Assembly (NCBI RefSeq): GCF_009827495.1
Contig: NZ_WTZA01000001.1
Span: forward strand, 992,001-1,056,000
DNA: 64,000 nucleotides
Direction of reading: 5' to 3'
From: Tsuneonella aeria
GTDB taxonomy: Bacteria; Pseudomonadota; Alphaproteobacteria; Sphingomonadales; Sphingomonadaceae
Below, piece by piece: positions 18,520 to 27,836 of this stretch (position 1 is its first letter; each line of letters begins with the position of its first letter). Both the position numbers and the translations under genes were made by a program. A model generated the notes under the pieces. The model was not told the DNA's origin. It was given only the letters and a program-made list of their open reading frames with translations, and did no database searches.

Positions 18520-19332
18520 TTAACCTTCGCCACGCGCGGCATCCGCCATTTCGCGGCCCCGGTCGCGCGCGGCACGCAAGGTTTCCGTGACAAGTTTCAC
18601 AAGCGCGCCGTCCGCATCAAGCACGTCGAGGCCCCGGCGCGTCATCCCGCCGGGGCTGGCCACCTTGTCCGCCAGCGCGGCCGGGCTGTCCGCCGATGCC
18701 GCGGCGAGCATCGCGGCGCCTTCGGTCATCTGCACGGCCAGCCGCCGCGCCTGGTCCGGCGCCAACCCGAGATCGGCCCCTGCCGTGGCCAGTGCATCGA
18801 TGAAGCGATAGACGAACCCCGGCCCGGAACCGGCGAGCGCGGTGACGAGGTCGAACAGGTTCTCGTCCGCCAGCCATTCGGCCGCGCCCAGCGCCTCCGC
18901 CAGGCGCGTGACCTCCGCCCGGCGTTCCGCGCTCAGGCCAGTGGCGACGAGAGCGCAGGGCGACTTGCCGATCGCGGCCGCGAGGTTCGGCATCAGCCGC
19001 ACGACCCCCGCCGCGCCCGGAAAATGCCGCGTCAGCGTGGCCAGTTCCACCCCGGCGAGGATCGAGATCACCGTCGTTCCCGCGCGCACCACCGGTTGCA
19101 GGCCCGGCGCGGCCGCGGCGAGCGCTTGCGGCTTCATCCCGAGCAGGAGGATATCCGGCGCGGCGGAAGGCACCCCTTGCGTGAAGCGCACCCCATCGGG
19201 CGTTGCCTTGGGATTGGGGCCGCAGGCGGTGATGGACGCGGCGGGAATGCCCGCGCGCAGCCAGCCTTCGACCATGGCGCACGCCATGTTGCCGTAACCG
19301 GCGGCAAGGATCGAAGGCGCCGCGCCCGCCAC
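18520..19332 (-). CDS. proC: Pyrroline-5-carboxylate reductase
   Basis: Last step of proline synthesis, NAD(P)H reduction of P5C. The 270-residue protein has the Rossmann start ILAAGYGNMACAMVEGWL, LLGMKPQ, VRLMPNLAAAIG and the C-terminal signature ALAGSGPGFVYRFIDAL with DKVASPGGMTRRGL. I chose the GTG at 19332, two bases after the stop of the YbjN-like gene; no ATG precedes the conserved glycine motif. The two genes form a tight pair whose functional link is unknown. Confidence 0.92.
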   Translation of the reverse strand: MAGAAPSILAAGYGNMACAMVEGWLRAGIPAASITACGPNPKATPDGVRFTQGVPSAAPDILLLGMKPQALAAAAPGLQPVVRAGTTVISILAGVELATLTRHFPGAAGVVRLMPNLAAAIGKSPCALVATGLSAERRAEVTRLAEALGAAEWLADENLFDLVTALAGSGPGFVYRFIDALATAGADLGLAPDQARRLAVQMTEGAAMLAAASADSPAALADKVASPGGMTRRGLDVLDADGALVKLVTETLRAARDRGREMADAARGEG

Positions 19333-19334
19333 GA

Positions 19335-19844
19335 TCAGGCCGCGCCCGCGGCGTCGACCATCGCGTTGGCAAGCGCCTCGCGCGCGGTCTTGTCGCCCCA
19401 GAGCACGAACTGGAATGCAGGGTAGAACCGGTCGCATTCGTCGACCGCGGTTTCGATCAGCCCTTGCGCCTGTCCCAGCCCCAGCAAGCCGTCGTCGCCC
19501 AGCAGCAGGGCATTGCGATAGACCAGCATGCCGCCCTGCGACCAGATATCGAAATGGCCGAGCCAGAGCTGTTCGTTGACCAGCGCCAGCAGCTCGTACG
19601 CGGCCTTGCGCTTGTCCTCCGCCACGCGGACATCGGGCAGGCACAACAGCTGCAGGACGTTGTCCTCCGGCCGCCAGATCGCGCGGATCTGGTACGTCGT
19701 CCAGCTTCCCTGCACTTCGCCGGAAATCTCGTGCGGCGAGACGATTTCGTGCGCCCAGCCGCGCGCTTCGAACAGTGCGGCCAGCATGTCGACCGGCGCG
19801 GCGTCGTCGCCTTCGCCCGGATAATCGTCGTTTGCGCTGATCAT
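19335..19844 (-). CDS. YbjN domain protein
   Basis: A 169-residue cytoplasmic protein matching the YbjN family of the type III secretion chaperone-like fold (DMLAALFEARGWAHEI, NEQLWLGHFDIWSQGGMLVYRNALL). YbjN proteins are linked to stress and motility regulation in E. coli, but their molecular role is unsettled. ATG 19844 opens MISANDDYPG, and the gene leads proC by two bases. A candidate promoter lies about 90 bases upstream. Confidence 0.85.
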   Translation of the reverse strand: MISANDDYPGEGDDAAPVDMLAALFEARGWAHEIVSPHEISGEVQGSWTTYQIRAIWRPEDNVLQLLCLPDVRVAEDKRKAAYELLALVNEQLWLGHFDIWSQGGMLVYRNALLLGDDGLLGLGQAQGLIETAVDECDRFYPAFQFVLWGDKTAREALANAMVDAAGAA

Positions 19845-19933
19845 GATGGCGTCCCGTCTCTTGTCATTTGCCCGCTGTGTGAAGACGCGCGGACCGCGCG
19901 GCAACGCGGGCGCGGTTAACGCTTGGGGACAAC

Positions 19934-19961
19934 CTGATAACCCTGTTCACAGGCTGTGCAA
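19934..19961 (-). promoter_or_regulatory. Candidate sigma-70 promoter for the ybjN-like gene and proC
   Basis: On the minus strand TTGCAC and TATCAG are separated by 16 bases, about 90 bases before the ATG. The spacer contains the near-palindrome CACAG-C-CTGTG. This rests on pattern reading only. Confidence 0.3.
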
Positions 19962-20009
19962 AACGCGTTGGCAACCCTGCGCCTTAACCCCTCGGGCCGG
20001 GCGCGGGCG

Positions 20010-21842
20010 TTACTTCAGTGGGGCGATCTCTTCGCCTTCGCTGCTGGTGAAGGTGAACGCGTCGACGCCCGCCGTCTTGAGGTCCGCCACGAATTTCGCA
20101 GCAGCACGCTGCGAATCGAACGGGCCGGTCAGCAGCCGCCGCGAGACGCCCCACTTCGCCGTATAGGCCGACCGCTTGCCGAGCAGCGCGGGCGCTTCCT
20201 TGCCGAAGCGGCGCCAGTCGAACGCCAGCGCGCCGAGATCCTTGCCGGTGGCCACCTGCACCCACACCCGGCTGGGCGCCTTGGGCTTCGGCGGCGGCGG
20301 GGCGGCCTTTGCCACAGCGACCTTTTTCGGTTCGGCGGCTTTCGGTTCCGCGGCTTTCGGTTCGGGAGGCAATTCGCGGCGCGGCGTGATCCGCGTGATG
20401 TCCACCGCACCCACCGCCGGGCTGGCGTTCGCGTCGGCAGCGGCGAATTCGGCAAAGGCTTCCGCCAGGCTCACCGGCTCGGGCACTGCCTGCACGACAG
20501 GTTGCGGGGCGGCGGGCGTCGCCGACGCAGGGGGAACGAAGGCAATCTGCACCGGGGGGGTTGCGGCAGAGGCAGGCACCGCGGCGGTCGGTCCCGGCGC
20601 GGAGGAAGCAACCGGCGACTGCTGCGCCGCCAGCACCCGTGCAAGGCCGCTGTCCGCCACGGGTGGCAGTTCGGCCGTCCGCGCGACCGGCGGGCTGGCC
20701 ATGGCGGCGGGCCTGGTTGCGGCCGGCTGCACGGATGCCGGTGCGGCCGGTGGCGGCGGGGGAGAGGGGTTGGTCAGTTGGCGCACGACGACCGGCGGCG
20801 GAGAGGCGCGCGCGACGGTCGCGGCCGGCTTGCGCGCAGCGGCCGCGGCGGCCTTGCGCTGCTGTTCCGCCAGCGCGGCCTGGCGCCGTTCCGTCTCGCG
20901 CTGCTGGCGCCGCTGGGCAGCGGTCGGGCGCTGCGCCGTGGTGATCGCGGCTTGGGCACGCGGGCCGAGCGGCTCGCCCGCCGGAGCCAGGCGCGATCCC
21001 GCACCCTGGGCCGGAGCGCCGGCGGGGCGCGCGCCGGTGTAGGCCGCCAGACGCGGATCGTCGCGGCCGATCTGCGCGGCCCGCGGGAACGCGCCCAGGT
21101 TGGCCGCCGCTGCCTGCTGCGCCCGCGTCAACCGGGGCATGTAGGCAAGATACGGCTTGATCCGCGCCGCCAGTTCGCGCGGCATCACGGTCTCCACGAT
21201 GGAAACGGACTGCGCCTCGTCCCCCATGATCGCCAGGCCGAACGCGCGCGCGCGGAATGCCGCCATGTCATTGCGCTGCAACATGGGAAGCAGCGTCGCC
21301 TCGAACCCCTTGCGGTCGCCGGCGATCGCCTGGCTGAGCGCGAGGCGGCGGCTGACTTCCGGATTGGGGCCCTGCGTCAGGGCAAGCCGGTATTGCATCT
21401 GGGCCGAAGCGTTGTCGCCCACCAGGTCGAACGCCAGCCCGCGTTCGGCCGCCAGCGTCACCGGCGCGGCGCCACCCTGGGCCGCCTGCTCGAACAGTTG
21501 CAGCGCCTCCACCGGATTGTCGGATTTCAATTTCGCAGAGGCGAGGCCCGCCCGGACCCGCGGGTCGCCCGGGCGCACGCTATCCGCACGGCCGAAGAAA
21601 CCGATCGCGGCATCCACGTCGTCGAGCGCCAGCGACGCGCGGCCGGCGGCGATCAGCGCGTCGAAGTTCGCGGGGCTGCGGGCAAGCTGGCGCAGGGCAT
21701 CGCGCAGTTCGGTGGCGGCCGGCGACGGAAGCGCCTGGACCACCGGGACCTGCGCGGCAGCCGGCACCGCGCCGGCGGCCAGCAGCGCTGCCGCCACGAT
21801 CCGCGCCGGGATCGTCAGCATTCGTGAAGTGCGGGTAGCCAT
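20010..21842 (-). CDS. Exported TPR-SPOR protein next to ftsZ
   Basis: A 610-residue protein. It has a signal peptide (ends VPAAAQ), tetratricopeptide-like helices at about 35-230 (AAIGFFGRADSVRPGDPRV, VEALQLFEQAAQGGA), a long Ala/Pro/Gln-rich linker (about 270-520) and a C-terminal SPOR domain (RVWVQVATGKDLGAL, RRLLTGPFDSQRAAAKFV). SPOR domains bind denuded glycan strands at the septum. The position 58 bases downstream of ftsZ on the same strand supports a periplasmic role in division or septal wall remodelling; this is inference. The TPR part suggests a protein partner. Start ATG 21842 was chosen; a second ATG lies at 21821. Confidence 0.85.
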   Translation of the reverse strand: MATRTSRMLTIPARIVAAALLAAGAVPAAAQVPVVQALPSPAATELRDALRQLARSPANFDALIAAGRASLALDDVDAAIGFFGRADSVRPGDPRVRAGLASAKLKSDNPVEALQLFEQAAQGGAAPVTLAAERGLAFDLVGDNASAQMQYRLALTQGPNPEVSRRLALSQAIAGDRKGFEATLLPMLQRNDMAAFRARAFGLAIMGDEAQSVSIVETVMPRELAARIKPYLAYMPRLTRAQQAAAANLGAFPRAAQIGRDDPRLAAYTGARPAGAPAQGAGSRLAPAGEPLGPRAQAAITTAQRPTAAQRRQQRETERRQAALAEQQRKAAAAAARKPAATVARASPPPVVVRQLTNPSPPPPPAAPASVQPAATRPAAMASPPVARTAELPPVADSGLARVLAAQQSPVASSAPGPTAAVPASAATPPVQIAFVPPASATPAAPQPVVQAVPEPVSLAEAFAEFAAADANASPAVGAVDITRITPRRELPPEPKAAEPKAAEPKKVAVAKAAPPPPKPKAPSRVWVQVATGKDLGALAFDWRRFGKEAPALLGKRSAYTAKWGVSRRLLTGPFDSQRAAAKFVADLKTAGVDAFTFTSSEGEEIAPLK

Positions 21843-21900
21843 CGCTGCGCATCCTGCACCGGCGCGGCTGAACCCCTGCGGAACAGCCGCGCCCGGCCGG

Positions 21901-23580
21901 TTACTGGTTGTTCTGCCGCCCCAGGAAACGGGGGATCGACAGCGATGCGGAGCCGCCGCCATCGCCGTCATCGTCATCCTCATCGTCGGCAGGCTTCATG
22001 CCCCCGCGCGAAAGGTTGGCCATGCGTTCGAACAGCGTGGTCCCCGCCCCTGCCGCGGGCGCTGCGGGTGCGTCGCCGGCGACCCCGTCATCACCCGTCA
22101 GCAATCCGCGCCGGCGCCCTCCGCCCAGCATCGGGCGAACGGTGTCGTCCCGTTCGGAAAGGCGGTCTGCGTCGAGCAGGAGCTCGTCCCCTCCGGCGCT
22201 GCCCTGCGTGGTCGGCGCGGCAGGCGTCCCGGCGCCGGCATCGTTGCCCCAGTAGGCATCGTCATCGGCATTAGCGCCGCGGGGCGCACCGTAGCCATCG
22301 GCGCCGTCGTCCCCGTCGGCGTCAGCGTTGCGCAGGCCGGCGAGCGGATCGACGATGCCATCGACATCGTCGTCGTATTCCTCGCTCTCGCCCGCGTCGG
22401 ATTCCTCGAACTCGCTCGGCATGGCGCCGAGGTCGAGCGTGTCGCGCCCCGCGGCCGCGTCGTCATAGGCGGCGGCCGGTTCGGCGACAGGCTCCACCGC
22501 GCTTTCAGCCGGCAGTTCGAATTCATCTTCCGGCGGCAGCTCCAGCACCGGACGCTTCGGCGCGCGCGATCCGGACATGGCGAACGATCGCGGCTCGCTT
22601 GCGGCCGTTTCGCCCGTGCCGTCGATACCGGTGGCGACCACGGACACGCGGATCTTGCCCTGAAGGTCGGGGTTGAAGGCCGATCCCCAGATGATGTTCG
22701 CGTCTTCGTCCACCAGCTCGCGGATGTGGTTCGCCGCCTCGTCCACCTCGAGCAGCTTCATGTCCTCGCCGCCGATGATGGAGATGATCACGCCCTTCGC
22801 GCCGGCCATGCTGACGCCGTCGAGCAGGGGGTTGGCGATCGCGCGTTCGGCGGCCTCGAGCGCGCGGTTCTCGCCCTCGCCCTCGCCCGTGCCCATCATC
22901 GCCTTGCCCATTTCCTGCATCACCGAACGCACGTCGGCGAAGTCGAGGTTGATGAGGCCCGGCATGACCATGAGGTCGGTGATGGAGCGGACGCCCTGCT
23001 GCAGCACTTCGTCAGCGAGCTGGAACGCTTCCTTGAAGGTGGTTTCCGCCTTCGCCACCAGGAACAGGTTCTGGTTGGGGATGACGATCAGGGTATCTAC
23101 GTGCTTCTGCAGTTCCTCGATCCCGGCCTCGGCCGCGCGCATCCGGCGCGTGCCTTCGAACAGGAACGGCTTGGTCACCACGCCTACGGTAAGAACGCCC
23201 TTGCGCCGCGCGGCTTCCGCGATGACGGGTGCCGCACCCGTGCCGGTGCCGCCGCCCATGCCGGCGGCGATGAAGCACATGTTGACGCCGTCGAGCGCGT
23301 CTTCGATCTCGGCGACCGATTCCTCGCCCGCGGCCTTACCCACTTCGGGCCGCGCGCCTGCGCCAAGGCCGCCGGTGATATCGGGGCCGAGCTGGATGCG
23401 CTTTTCGGCCATGGCGTTGCCCAGCGCCTGCGCATCGGTGTTGGCGACGATGAAGTCGACGCCTTCGATCTGCGCAGCGATCATGTTGGCGATCGCGTTG
23501 CCGCCGGCGCCGCCCACGCCGATGACCATGATCTTGGGACGCATGTCGTCGACAGCGGGGGGACCGATATTGATGCTCAT
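21901..23580 (-). CDS. ftsZ: Cell division protein FtsZ
   Basis: Tubulin-like GTPase that forms the Z-ring. The 559-residue product has the N-terminal [14 protein letters not shown], the tubulin signature GGGTGTG at 109-115, the T7 loop [11 protein letters not shown], and a globular domain ending near 320. An unusually long acidic, low-complexity C-terminal linker (about 220 residues, rich in Asp/Glu/Ala/Gly) precedes the conserved C-terminal peptide [11 protein letters not shown], which binds FtsA and other partners. Long linkers are typical of alphaproteobacteria. It is the last gene of the dcw cluster, separated from ftsA by a 135-base gap holding its own promoter and a DnaA box. Confidence 0.97.
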   Translation of the reverse strand: MSINIGPPAVDDMRPKIMVIGVGGAGGNAIANMIAAQIEGVDFIVANTDAQALGNAMAEKRIQLGPDITGGLGAGARPEVGKAAGEESVAEIEDALDGVNMCFIAAGMGGGTGTGAAPVIAEAARRKGVLTVGVVTKPFLFEGTRRMRAAEAGIEELQKHVDTLIVIPNQNLFLVAKAETTFKEAFQLADEVLQQGVRSITDLMVMPGLINLDFADVRSVMQEMGKAMMGTGEGEGENRALEAAERAIANPLLDGVSMAGAKGVIISIIGGEDMKLLEVDEAANHIRELVDEDANIIWGSAFNPDLQGKIRVSVVATGIDGTGETAASEPRSFAMSGSRAPKRPVLELPPEDEFELPAESAVEPVAEPAAAYDDAAAGRDTLDLGAMPSEFEESDAGESEEYDDDVDGIVDPLAGLRNADADGDDGADGYGAPRGANADDDAYWGNDAGAGTPAAPTTQGSAGGDELLLDADRLSERDDTVRPMLGGGRRRGLLTGDDGVAGDAPAAPAAGAGTTLFERMANLSRGGMKPADDEDDDDGDGGGSASLSIPRFLGRQNNQ

Positions 23581-23610
23581 TGGGCTTCCCTCCGGGGAAA
23601 AGTCAGCAAG

Positions 23611-23639
23611 TGAATAGGATTGACGTCAGTTTTGCACAA
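23611..23639 (-). promoter_or_regulatory. Candidate ftsZ promoter with TGACGTCA palindrome in the spacer
   Basis: On the minus strand TTGTGC (-35 like, 23639-23634) and TATTCA (-10 like, 23616-23611) are 17 bases apart, about 30 bases before the ftsZ ATG. The spacer holds the perfect palindrome TGACGTCA (23621-23628), a position suited to an operator. No experimental support. Confidence 0.4.
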
Positions 23640-23670
23640 AGCGGGGGCGGCGGGGAAGCTATCCCCTTCC

Positions 23671-23679
23671 TTATCCACA
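23671..23679 (+). promoter_or_regulatory. Exact DnaA box (TTATCCACA) upstream of ftsZ
   Basis: TTATCCACA is an exact match to the consensus high-affinity DnaA box and is followed two bases later by GGTTAAC. It lies in the only large gap at the 3' end of the dcw cluster, about 90 bases before ftsZ and upstream of the candidate promoter. The rest of the 135-base gap holds a GGGGA/TCCCC hairpin and no gene. Confidence 0.55.
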
Positions 23680-23715
23680 ACGGTTAACACTGCGCCGGCC
23701 AAGGGCAAATCCGTT

Positions 23716-24999
23716 TCAGAAGTATTCGCGCATGGCGCGCCACACGCGGTTGGCGACGCCGAGGCCGGAATAGCGCATCGTCGGCTGGTGGCGCGGGCCC
23801 ACCGCGCGGATATCGACCGGGTCGTCCGCGGCGTAGAGGCACAGGCCCGCCAGGGTCGCGAAGCTGGGCGTCGCGTTCGCCTCTCCCAGCCCGCGAAGCG
23901 CCGGGGGCTTGCCGATGCGCACCGGCCGGCCGAGCGCGATCTGGAGATAGTCCGCGATGCCGGCCAGTTCCGCGCCCCCGCCGGTCACGACCACCTGCCC
24001 GCCCTTGGCCCCGGTGAAGCCCATGCCCTTCAGCGCCCGTCCTATCTCGTCGCTGAGGCGCGAAAGCTGTTCGGTGATGACGGAGATCAGTTCCGCCCGG
24101 GGCACGCGGTTCTTGTCGTCCGCCCCGCGCGCGGCGGGGCCGATGGTTTCGTCTCCCGGTCCGTTCACCGGCACCATGTCGCGGTAATCGTTCGGCGACG
24201 CGACGGCCGAGCCATAGCGGCTCTTGAGCCGCTGCGCCTGGAAGCGGCGGATGCCGAACGCGCTCGCCACGGCGTCGGTGATATCGGACGATCCGAAAGG
24301 GATCGCGGTAAGACCGAGCAGCATGCCCCCGGCATAGAGCGAGACGTTGGTCACCTCCCCGCCAATCTCGACCAGGGCGGTACCGAGCTCGCGCTCCTCA
24401 GGGCTCAGGCAGGCGTGGCCCGCCGCGATCGGCGCCGCGACGACCGCCTCCACGTCGAGATGGGCGTTGCGCACCGCTTCGATCAGGTTGCGGATGGGGG
24501 CCCCGTCGGCCAGCATCACGTGGACATCCACGCCCAGTCGTTCGGCATGGAGACCGCGCGGGTTGGCGACCCCGTGCGCCCCGTCGAGCGTGTAATGCGC
24601 CGGCTGCGCGTGCAGCACCATGCGACCGTCCGGCTGGATCGAATCCCGCGCGGCAACCAGCAGGTGTTCGATATCGTCTTCCTCGATCCGGCGGCCGCCG
24701 ATGTCGATTTCCACCTTGGCGACCCGGCTGGCGAGTCCGGCGCCCGAGCAGCCGACCCATACGCTGGAAATGCTGGTGCCGGCGTTCTTCTCCGCCCGCT
24801 CCACCGCGTCACGGATGGCATAGGTGGCCGCTGCCATATCGGTGACGTATCCGCGCTTGACGCCCTGACTCTGGCGGTTGCCGGAGCCCAGCACGATCAT
24901 CTCGCCCGTTTCCGACAGGCCCATGATCATCGCGGAGATGCGAAACGATCCCACGTTGACGGCGCCGAAGACCTTGGCGATGCGCGGCAAGCCCATCAT
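23716..24999 (-). CDS. ftsA: Cell division protein FtsA
   Basis: Actin-like ATPase that tethers FtsZ to the membrane. The 427-residue product has the actin-family phosphate loops (VFGAVNVGSFRISAMI; LVEIGGEVTNVSLY; VVVTGGGAELAGI) and the 1C domain at about 85-165. It ends with an amphipathic helix (ANRVWRAMREYF) that acts as membrane anchor. The ATG overlaps the ftsQ stop (ATGA). Length is normal for the order. Confidence 0.95.
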   Translation of the reverse strand: MMGLPRIAKVFGAVNVGSFRISAMIMGLSETGEMIVLGSGNRQSQGVKRGYVTDMAAATYAIRDAVERAEKNAGTSISSVWVGCSGAGLASRVAKVEIDIGGRRIEEDDIEHLLVAARDSIQPDGRMVLHAQPAHYTLDGAHGVANPRGLHAERLGVDVHVMLADGAPIRNLIEAVRNAHLDVEAVVAAPIAAGHACLSPEERELGTALVEIGGEVTNVSLYAGGMLLGLTAIPFGSSDITDAVASAFGIRRFQAQRLKSRYGSAVASPNDYRDMVPVNGPGDETIGPAARGADDKNRVPRAELISVITEQLSRLSDEIGRALKGMGFTGAKGGQVVVTGGGAELAGIADYLQIALGRPVRIGKPPALRGLGEANATPSFATLAGLCLYAADDPVDIRAVGPRHQPTMRYSGLGVANRVWRAMREYF

Positions 25000-25919
25000 T
25001 GCCCCCCGTTTGCTTTTGGGCTTGCTTCCAGCGCCTTGGCCTGCGCGCGGCCCGGAATGCGCATGTAGATCCGGTCGGGCGCGCGCATGTCGAACGCGGC
25101 GACCTTGCCGCCCAGCAGCCGGTTGAGCCCATCGAGCCGCGCGAACGAGACGAGCGCGCCGGCCGATGCGTCGTCACCATGCGGTAGGGCGAGCACCTGG
25201 CCGGTGGCGAACGTCAGGTTCCACCGCCGGTTGCCGACCCATTCGGCCTCCGCCACCTGCGATTTCAGCGCCGGCGCCGCATCGAGCAGCGTGTCGAGCT
25301 CCGCCACCTGGCGCGCGGCGCCGGGGCCGGAAATCTTGAGCATTCCCCTGGCATTGGCGCTGGAGATCGGCTCGAGCTCGTGCCCGCCGCCGTCGATCAG
25401 CACCAGCTTGTCCGCCTTGCGCAGCACCGCGCGCGGCGTGCGCTCGACCACGTCGACCACCAGCGTTTCAGGCAGCTGTCGGCTGACTCGGGCATCCTCC
25501 ACCCACGAAAGCGCCAGCAGGTCGGCCCGGATGGCATCCACGTCGACCAGCGGCATCGGGCGGTCGCGCTCGGCCAGCACGCGTTCGTAGACCTTGAGCT
25601 CGTTCATGCGATCGACGCCGGTGACCTGGACCCGACGCACTTCGAACCCGGCGTCGGCGGCGAGCGAAGCGACTTGCGCCTGGAGCAGCGCGGGAACACC
25701 CGCGAGGCTGGCGACGACCCACATCAGCGCCGCTGCGCCGCCGAGGATCGCGACCAGGAACACCTTGTGCAGCTGCTCTTCGGTGAACGGCAGCAGCGCC
25801 AGCGCCCCGCCCATGGCGCTGCCGGTCCGCGCACGCGCACGGCGCGCGGTGTCCGCACGGCTGCGGGCCGCGGCCGATCGGCGGACGCCCTTGCCCTTGC
25901 GGCTGATCGTTTCAGCCAT
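24996..25919 (-). CDS. ftsQ: Cell division protein FtsQ
   Basis: Bitopic inner-membrane divisome protein that scaffolds FtsL/FtsB. The 307-residue product has an Arg/Lys-rich cytoplasmic head of about 50 residues, one membrane helix (VFLVAILGGAAALMWVVASLA), a POTRA domain (VRRVQVTGVDRMNELKV through WVEDARVSRQLPETL) and the FtsQ beta domain. It overlaps ddl by 8 bases and ftsA by 4. Confidence 0.94.
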   Translation of the reverse strand: MAETISRKGKGVRRSAAARSRADTARRARARTGSAMGGALALLPFTEEQLHKVFLVAILGGAAALMWVVASLAGVPALLQAQVASLAADAGFEVRRVQVTGVDRMNELKVYERVLAERDRPMPLVDVDAIRADLLALSWVEDARVSRQLPETLVVDVVERTPRAVLRKADKLVLIDGGGHELEPISSANARGMLKISGPGAARQVAELDTLLDAAPALKSQVAEAEWVGNRRWNLTFATGQVLALPHGDDASAGALVSFARLDGLNRLLGGKVAAFDMRAPDRIYMRIPGRAQAKALEASPKANGGQ

Positions 25920-26874
25920 GTCTTACCCCCCGCGCAAGCGCTTCGCCGACAAGCGCCTCGACCAGATCCTCGTAACACATCCCGCAATGGCGCGCCTGTT
26001 CGGGCACCAGGCTGAGCGGGGTCATTCCCGGCTGGGTGTTGGTTTCCAGCACGAACAACCCGGCCTCCCCCTGTTCGTCATCCCAGCGGAAATCGGTCCG
26101 GCTGCACCCGTTGCAGCCGAGCAGGACGTGGGCCTGCACGGCATATGCCTTGCACAGTTCCGCGATCCGTTCGGGAATGTCGGCGGGGCAGATGTGATCC
26201 GTCATCCCGTCGGTGTACTTGGCGTCGAAATCGTAGAAGCCGGACTTGGGCACCAGTTCCGTCACCGTCAGCGCGCGCGGCCCATCGGCCCCGTCGAGCA
26301 CGGCCACCGTCATCTCCCGTCCGCGGATGTACGGTTCCGCAAGCAAGGTGGCGAATTCCTGCCAGGGCCCCGCGGCGTCGCGCCGGATCGGGTTGCCGTA
26401 ATTGCTTTCGTCCGTGACGATCGCGACGCCGACGGAGCTTCCTTCGTTGACCGGCTTCAGCACGTAAGGGCGCGCCAACGGGTCTTTCTCGAACAGGCCT
26501 TCGCTCTCTACCACGCGGCCGCCGGGCATGGGCACGCCGTGCGGCACCAGCGCCTGCTTGGTCAGTTCCTTGTCGATCGCGATGACCGATGTCGCGAGGC
26601 CGGAATGGGTGTAGGGCACGCCCATCAGGTCGAGCATGCCCTGCACCGTGCCGTCTTCACCCGGCACCCCGTGCAGCGCGTTGAACACGACGTCGGGCGC
26701 GGCCTCTGCAATGCGCGCTGCCACGGTACGATCCATGTCGATGCGCGTGACGCGGTATCCGCGCGCCTCCAGCGCCCTGGCAACGCCTTCGCCGCTCATC
26801 AGCGAGACGGGGCGCTCGTTCGCCCACCCGCCCATGAGGACGACGACGTGGGGCTTTGCCGTTACCGCGCTCAC
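25912..26874 (-). CDS. ddl: D-alanine--D-alanine ligase
   Basis: ATP-grasp ligase that makes the D-Ala-D-Ala dipeptide for the peptidoglycan stem. The 320-residue product begins at a GTG ([16 protein letters not shown]) that overlaps the murB stop by 4 bases. Motifs are HGVPGEDGTVQGML, the KPVNEGSSVG ATP-binding loop, KYTDGMTDH, and the metal-binding FVLETNTQPGMTP. In the dcw context it corresponds to DdlB. Confidence 0.94.
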   Translation of the reverse strand: MSAVTAKPHVVVLMGGWANERPVSLMSGEGVARALEARGYRVTRIDMDRTVAARIAEAAPDVVFNALHGVPGEDGTVQGMLDLMGVPYTHSGLATSVIAIDKELTKQALVPHGVPMPGGRVVESEGLFEKDPLARPYVLKPVNEGSSVGVAIVTDESNYGNPIRRDAAGPWQEFATLLAEPYIRGREMTVAVLDGADGPRALTVTELVPKSGFYDFDAKYTDGMTDHICPADIPERIAELCKAYAVQAHVLLGCNGCSRTDFRWDDEQGEAGLFVLETNTQPGMTPLSLVPEQARHCGMCYEDLVEALVGEALARGVRHG

Positions 26875-27836
26875 GGCCGGCCCACCCGCTGGATTTCCCA
26901 TTCCAGCGAGATACCGCTGTCGGCGTAGACTTTTTCTCGCACCTGTTCTCCCAGGCCTTCGATATCGGCGCTCGTCGCGTCGCCGGTGTTGATAAGGAAA
27001 TTGGTGTGCTTCTCGCTCACCTGCGCGCCGCCCAATGTCAGGCCGCGGCATCCGGCTGCGTCGACCAGAGCCCAGGCCTTTTCACCCGGCGGGTTCTTGA
27101 AAGTGGAGCCGCCGGTGCGCGTGCGCAGCGGCTGCGAGGCTTCGCGCGCGGCGGCGATGCGGTCCATCTCCTCGCCGATCTCGGCCGGAATGCCCTCGCG
27201 CCCCTGGAACCGCGCGGCGACGACCACCGCCCCTTCCGGAAGGACGGAATGGCGGTAGGTATATTCGAGGTCGCGGGCCGGCAGGGTCACGAACTCGCCG
27301 TCCGGCATCACCACGTCGCAATCGATCAGCACGTCGGCCACCTCGCGGCCATAGGCGCCGCCGTTCATCCGCACGAAGCCGCCCACGGTGCCCGGGATGC
27401 CGCGCATGAATTCGACCCCGGCGATCCCCGCATCGCGCGCGCGGGAGCTGACCAGGATGCCGCTCGCCCCGCCGCCGCATTCCAGCACTTTGTCCCGCCG
27501 GGCCTCCACCGTGGCGAACGCCTTGCCCAGCCGGATCACCACGCCGGGCACCCCGCCATCGCGGACGATGAGGTTGGAACCCAGCCCCAGCGGCATCACC
27601 GGCGTGCGCCCACCGATGCGGAACAAGAATTCGCGCAGATCCTCGAGGTCGGCCGGCTCGAACAGCCAGTCGGCCTTGCCGCCGGTCTTGAACCACACCA
27701 GCGGCGCCAGCGGCGCATCGGCCGTCAGCCTGCCGCGAAGGCCATCCATGGCGAAGGGCGCGGCGGTGGTTTCGTCCACCGCGGCCCAGGGCGCGCTCTG
27801 GCGCAGCCAGCCGGCCTCGCCGTGCTGCCGGCTCAT
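26871..27836 (-). CDS. murB: UDP-N-acetylenolpyruvoylglucosamine reductase
   Basis: FAD enzyme that reduces UDP-GlcNAc-enolpyruvate to UDP-MurNAc. The 321-residue product has [12 protein letters not shown], the FAD-binding [24 protein letters not shown] and NGGAYG, and the catalytic Ser in GGSTFKNP. It sits between murC and ddl, the usual alphaproteobacterial arrangement, and overlaps both by 4 bases. Confidence 0.95.
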   Translation of the reverse strand: MSRQHGEAGWLRQSAPWAAVDETTAAPFAMDGLRGRLTADAPLAPLVWFKTGGKADWLFEPADLEDLREFLFRIGGRTPVMPLGLGSNLIVRDGGVPGVVIRLGKAFATVEARRDKVLECGGGASGILVSSRARDAGIAGVEFMRGIPGTVGGFVRMNGGAYGREVADVLIDCDVVMPDGEFVTLPARDLEYTYRHSVLPEGAVVVAARFQGREGIPAEIGEEMDRIAAAREASQPLRTRTGGSTFKNPPGEKAWALVDAAGCRGLTLGGAQVSEKHTNFLINTGDATSADIEGLGEQVREKVYADSGISLEWEIQRVGRP

